Below, piece by piece: positions 61,512 through 64,000 of a stretch of 64,000 bases of DNA. This DNA is from an uncultured Clostridia bacterium (GTDB lineage: Bacteria; Bacillota; Clostridia; TANB77; UBA1234), in contig CAKPEV010000003.1 in assembly GCA_934149405.1 (NCBI GenBank), positions 62,001-126,000 of the forward strand, given 5' to 3'. How positions within the stretch are numbered: the stretch's first letter is position 1; every line of letters starts with the position of its first letter. Below the pieces are notes generated by a model. It was not told where the DNA came from and did no database searches. It was given only the letters and a program-made list of their open reading frames with translations. The translations under genes and the position numbers were made by a program.

Positions 61512-62543
61512 ATGTACTTTGATGCCACGCAGAAGAACGCAGGAGGAAAGGAAATGAAGGCTTTCAGAAGTTTCAACGACGTTACGGAGAAGTTCGAAAA
61601 CGAGGAGTGCAAGGTTCGGTACGAGGAGCCATACGATGACGTGATAGAGCAACCAAGAAATGAGAATGTTTCTTTAACCAATATCACTAAGAGGCTTGGA
61701 GGAATACTCGGCTGTGAGGAACTTGAACTTCCAAGTTCTTATGAAGAAGAGATGGAAAAGACTTTCGAGGATTCTCACGATGAGACAATTGAGCAGGAAA
61801 CGTGGAAAGGTGATTTCCAATGTGATGAAGAAGACTGGATGCACGAACAAAAAAAGATTCAACATATCCACGACGGAGGCGAAAAGGAGAGAGCGAGAAA
61901 GCATCGCAAAGGCTATCATACCCACGAGAAAAGAATCGCCTCGAAAGCGAGAGAAGACGGAGCACACCGAGGTTATGGCCGGTATGTTTACGGTGGAAAA
62001 AAGTCGTCCAAACCGAATGCCGTTAAACTTGGAAGGGTCTTTCATGCGAAAAGCACGGCAAATAATTCGCTTGCTAAGCAAGACTTCCACTACGTAAACG
62101 AAGGAGGGCTTGTTTTTAAGCAATTTTATACGCAAACCGAGAATGACAAGCATAGACGGCCGTCGAAAGCACTTCATCGCTCGGATGACAGACTTCGCCG
62201 TGAACTTTATGAAGAGTTGTTCGACATGAATAAGCCGGATGATGAGCTGATGGAAGATTTTGAACAGGATGCTTATTACCAGGACGAACTGAGCTTCAAT
62301 GACTTTGAGGAATACAAACTCCCACTTTGCATGTGTGGATCAAAAGAAGAGGTAAACCATATTAGTATGGTCGATATCTTCTTACACTTTCCACTCACTG
62401 CTGACGAGTTCAAATACTATTGGAGTAGGGGATTAATCTTCTACGATCCTCTGAATAACGTCGCGATGTTTAGGTACGACGAGGCAAAGAAGAAAATCGC
62501 GGAAGAAGGAAAACTCTTCATCTGCCACGACATTACGATTTAA
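61512..62543 (+). CDS. Large charged orphan protein, 343 residues
   Basis: Not recognised. Very hydrophilic: Glu-rich N-terminal third, a basic His/Arg/Lys-rich centre (about 125-185, KHRKGYHTHEKRIASKARED, HRGYGRYVYGGKKSSKPN), an acidic stretch (DMNKPDDELMEDFEQD) and a more compact C-terminal domain (about 270-343) with LCMCGSKEEVNHISM and YWSRGLIFYD. No signal or membrane helix. Two good ribosome sites exist: AAGGAGA before ATG 61512 and AGGAGG before ATG 61554, giving 343 or 329 residues. The most GC-rich, CGG-using gene of the window, under a perfect consensus promoter. Confidence 0.7.
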   Translation: MYFDATQKNAGGKEMKAFRSFNDVTEKFENEECKVRYEEPYDDVIEQPRNENVSLTNITKRLGGILGCEELELPSSYEEEMEKTFEDSHDETIEQETWKGDFQCDEEDWMHEQKKIQHIHDGGEKERARKHRKGYHTHEKRIASKAREDGAHRGYGRYVYGGKKSSKPNAVKLGRVFHAKSTANNSLAKQDFHYVNEGGLVFKQFYTQTENDKHRRPSKALHRSDDRLRRELYEELFDMNKPDDELMEDFEQDAYYQDELSFNDFEEYKLPLCMCGSKEEVNHISMVDIFLHFPLTADEFKYYWSRGLIFYDPLNNVAMFRYDEAKKKIAEEGKLFICHDITI

Positions 62544-62648
62544 GCTTGTTTTATACTACCAAAGAAGTATTTTCGTATGAGATAACTTTTTGGTAAAGCC
62601 AAAATAGTTTATTAACTAGAATTTTGGTTAATGAATTATTTATTAAGG

Positions 62649-62683
62649 CAAACCTCATTCTTTATGAATGGGGTTTGTTTTTT
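62649..62683 (+). terminator. Terminator after 343-residue orphan
   Basis: CAAACCTCATTC pairs with GAATGGGGTTTG (wobble), then TTTTTT. Confidence 0.85.
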
Positions 62684-62749
62684 GTAGTGTTAAAAATGTG
62701 CGATATTTAAAAAAGTGTGATATAATAGCAAATACAAGGAGAGATGAAT

Positions 62750-63232
62750 ATGAAAAAAGCAGAAGAAAAAACAAATGTAATGAGAATCTTAGATAAATTA
62801 AAAATAAATTATAAAAGCTATGATTATTCAAATACAGAAGCTGTAAATGGAATGGAAGTTGCTGAAATATTAAAACAAAATCCAAATCAAGTTTTTAAAA
62901 CACTTGTTACAGTTGGAAAATCAGGTAGTAATTATGTGTTTGTAATTCCAGTAAATAAAGAGCTTGATTTGAAAAAAGCTGCACAAGCAGTAGGCGAGAA
63001 GAATATAGAAATGGTAAAATCTAAAGATTTACTTGCATTAACAGGATATATACACGGTGGATGTTCACCTATTGGAATGAAAAAATTCTTTACTACTACG
63101 ATAGATAAAACAGCCATAAATTTTGCAACGATAATTTTTAGTGCAGGAAAAATTGGCTATCAAGTGGAGCTTGGAATAGAGGATTTGAAAAAAGCAATTA
63201 GATTTAATCTTGCCGAAATAACAGCAGATTAG
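62750..63232 (+). CDS. ybaK: Cys-tRNA(Pro) deacylase YbaK/EbsC family
   Basis: 160 residues from ATG 62750, which is better spaced from AAGGAGA than ATG 62744. Single YbaK domain that hydrolyses mischarged Cys-tRNA-Pro. Hallmarks: TLVTVGKSGSNYVFVIPVNKELDLKKAAQA with the catalytic Lys, and the GYIHGGCSPIGMKKFF loop with conserved GxxxGGxSP. Own ribosome site and terminator. Confidence 0.93.
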   Translation: MKKAEEKTNVMRILDKLKINYKSYDYSNTEAVNGMEVAEILKQNPNQVFKTLVTVGKSGSNYVFVIPVNKELDLKKAAQAVGEKNIEMVKSKDLLALTGYIHGGCSPIGMKKFFTTTIDKTAINFATIIFSAGKIGYQVELGIEDLKKAIRFNLAEITAD

Positions 63233-63258
63233 CAAATTTATATTGATAAAATTGTATA

Positions 63259-63298
63259 TTTCCTAAAGTGAAAAATTATCCTTTAGGAAATTTTTTTG
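63259..63298 (+). terminator. Terminator after ybaK
   Basis: ATTTCCTAAAG pairs with CTTTAGGAAAT, then TTTTTT. Confidence 0.9.
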
Positions 63299-63354
63299 TT
63301 CGTCACTTAGTTGTCATTTAGATATTATATATTTATCTTGAAAGGAGAGTTACT

Positions 63355-64000
63355 ATGGAAATTTTAAGAGTAGAAAATTTAACAAAGGTATATGGAAAGG
63401 ACGAGGCAAAAGTTACAGCACTAGATAATGTTTCTTTCAAGGTAAATAAAGGAGAGTTTGTTGCTATCACTGGTAGTAGTGGAAGTGGAAAATCAACATT
63501 GCTTCATTTAATAGGAGGAGTTGATAGACCAACAAGTGGAAAGGTTTTTATTGATAACAAAGATATATATGAGATGTCTAATGATAATCTAGCTATTTTT
63601 AGAAGACGCCAAATAGGCCTTGTTTACCAGTTTTACAATTTGATTCCTGTTTTAAATATTGAAGAAAATATCAAGCTTCCTCTTCAACTTGATAACAGAG
63701 AACCTAAAAAAGAAGATATGGACAATATGCTTAAAATGCTAGGATTGACATCTAGAAGGCTTCATTTGCCAAATGAATTATCTGGTGGACAACAACAACG
63801 TACATCAATAGGAAGAGCGTTAATAACAAATCCAGCAATAATTTTAGCAGATGAACCAACAGGTAATCTAGATTCAAAGGCAAGCGAGGAAATTATTGAT
63901 ATTTTAAAAATATCTAACGAAAAATATAAACAAACAATTATAATGATAACACATGATTTAGAGCTTGCAAAAGAAGCAGACAGAATTATAAAATTAGAAG
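63355..64000 (+). CDS. ABC transporter ATP-binding protein, cut by window end
   Basis: 215 residues visible, no stop before the window ends. Starts ATG 63355 behind AAAGGAGAG. Walker A GSSGSGKST, Q-loop VYQFYNLIP, signature LSGGQQQR, Walker B ILADEPTGNLDS, and MITHDLELAKEADRI: a LolD/MacB/SalX-type ATPase, as at 13004. A permease gene is expected just outside the window. Confidence 0.92.
   Translation, partial: MEILRVENLTKVYGKDEAKVTALDNVSFKVNKGEFVAITGSSGSGKSTLLHLIGGVDRPTSGKVFIDNKDIYEMSNDNLAIFRRRQIGLVYQFYNLIPVLNIEENIKLPLQLDNREPKKEDMDNMLKMLGLTSRRLHLPNELSGGQQQRTSIGRALITNPAIILADEPTGNLDSKASEEIIDILKISNEKYKQTIIMITHDLELAKEADRIIKLE

Overview
The window is about 64 kb of AT-rich chromosome from a spore-forming, Gram-positive member of the Clostridia, probably uncultured. 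Evidence for this: complete or near-complete sporulation genes (spoIID-spoIIQ, the whole spoIIIAA-AH operon, pdaA), a glmS ribozyme, GatCAB, cyclic-di-AMP synthase CdaA, AGA-dominated arginine codons, strong AGGAGG ribosome sites and canonical TTGACA/TATAAT promoters. No phage, IS element or CRISPR array was found.

Layout. 0-3.3 kb: a LysM/3D secreted protein, divergent ribosomal operons rplM-rpsI (minus) and infC-rpmI-rplT (plus) with overlapping divergent promoters, autoregulatory-type leaders and a non-canonical ATA start for infC. 3.5-10 kb: spoIID, spoIIQ, the glmS ribozyme, then glmS, a GlmU-like acetyltransferase and glmM (UDP-GlcNAc supply). 10-19.6 kb: two Cys-rich microproteins, hisS, a four-gene ABC export operon, and a two-gene operon coding a MazF/PemK-fold protein and a Glu-rich partner. 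19.8-33 kb: spoIIIA operon, efp, miaB, a uridine-kinase-like gene and a U32 peptidase. 33-41 kb: pdaA, tRNA-Leu, cdaA, Cys-rich membrane microproteins, a lone TOPRIM protein, gatCAB. 41-48.6 kb: tRNA-Thr followed by a small island (unknown protein, decayed KilA-N gene), TPM/lemA, purA and a P-loop kinase-like gene. 48.7-64 kb: gapA-pgk-tpiA-gpmI, a NifU-like/GGGtGRT pair, eno, an acyl-CoA synthetase, ybaK and a truncated ABC ATPase.

The strongest unexplained signal is translational. Four single-base +1 frame breaks occur in otherwise intact conserved genes: one in spoIIIAA (inside Walker A), two in spoIIIAE, and one in eno (inside the catalytic-loop motif SGASTG). In all four the zero-frame codon at the break is CGG, and skipping its C restores a conserved or plausible glycine (GGN). 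In the other genes with the native AGA-rich style I found no in-frame CGG at all. By contrast, about a dozen genes scattered through the window have a visibly different, more GC-rich codon style (LysM/3D, the MazF-like gene, TOPRIM, TPM, lemA, purA, the kinase-like gene, several orphans) and use CGG as an ordinary arginine codon. This suggests either +1 recoding at a near-unassigned CGG codon combined with acquired genes, or an unusual sequence artefact; raw reads and the tRNA set would decide.

A second unexplained signal is a 219-bp imperfect palindrome present twice (4501-4719 and 33156-33374). Half of the eight differences between copies are compensatory base-pair changes, so the fold itself appears to be selected or maintained.
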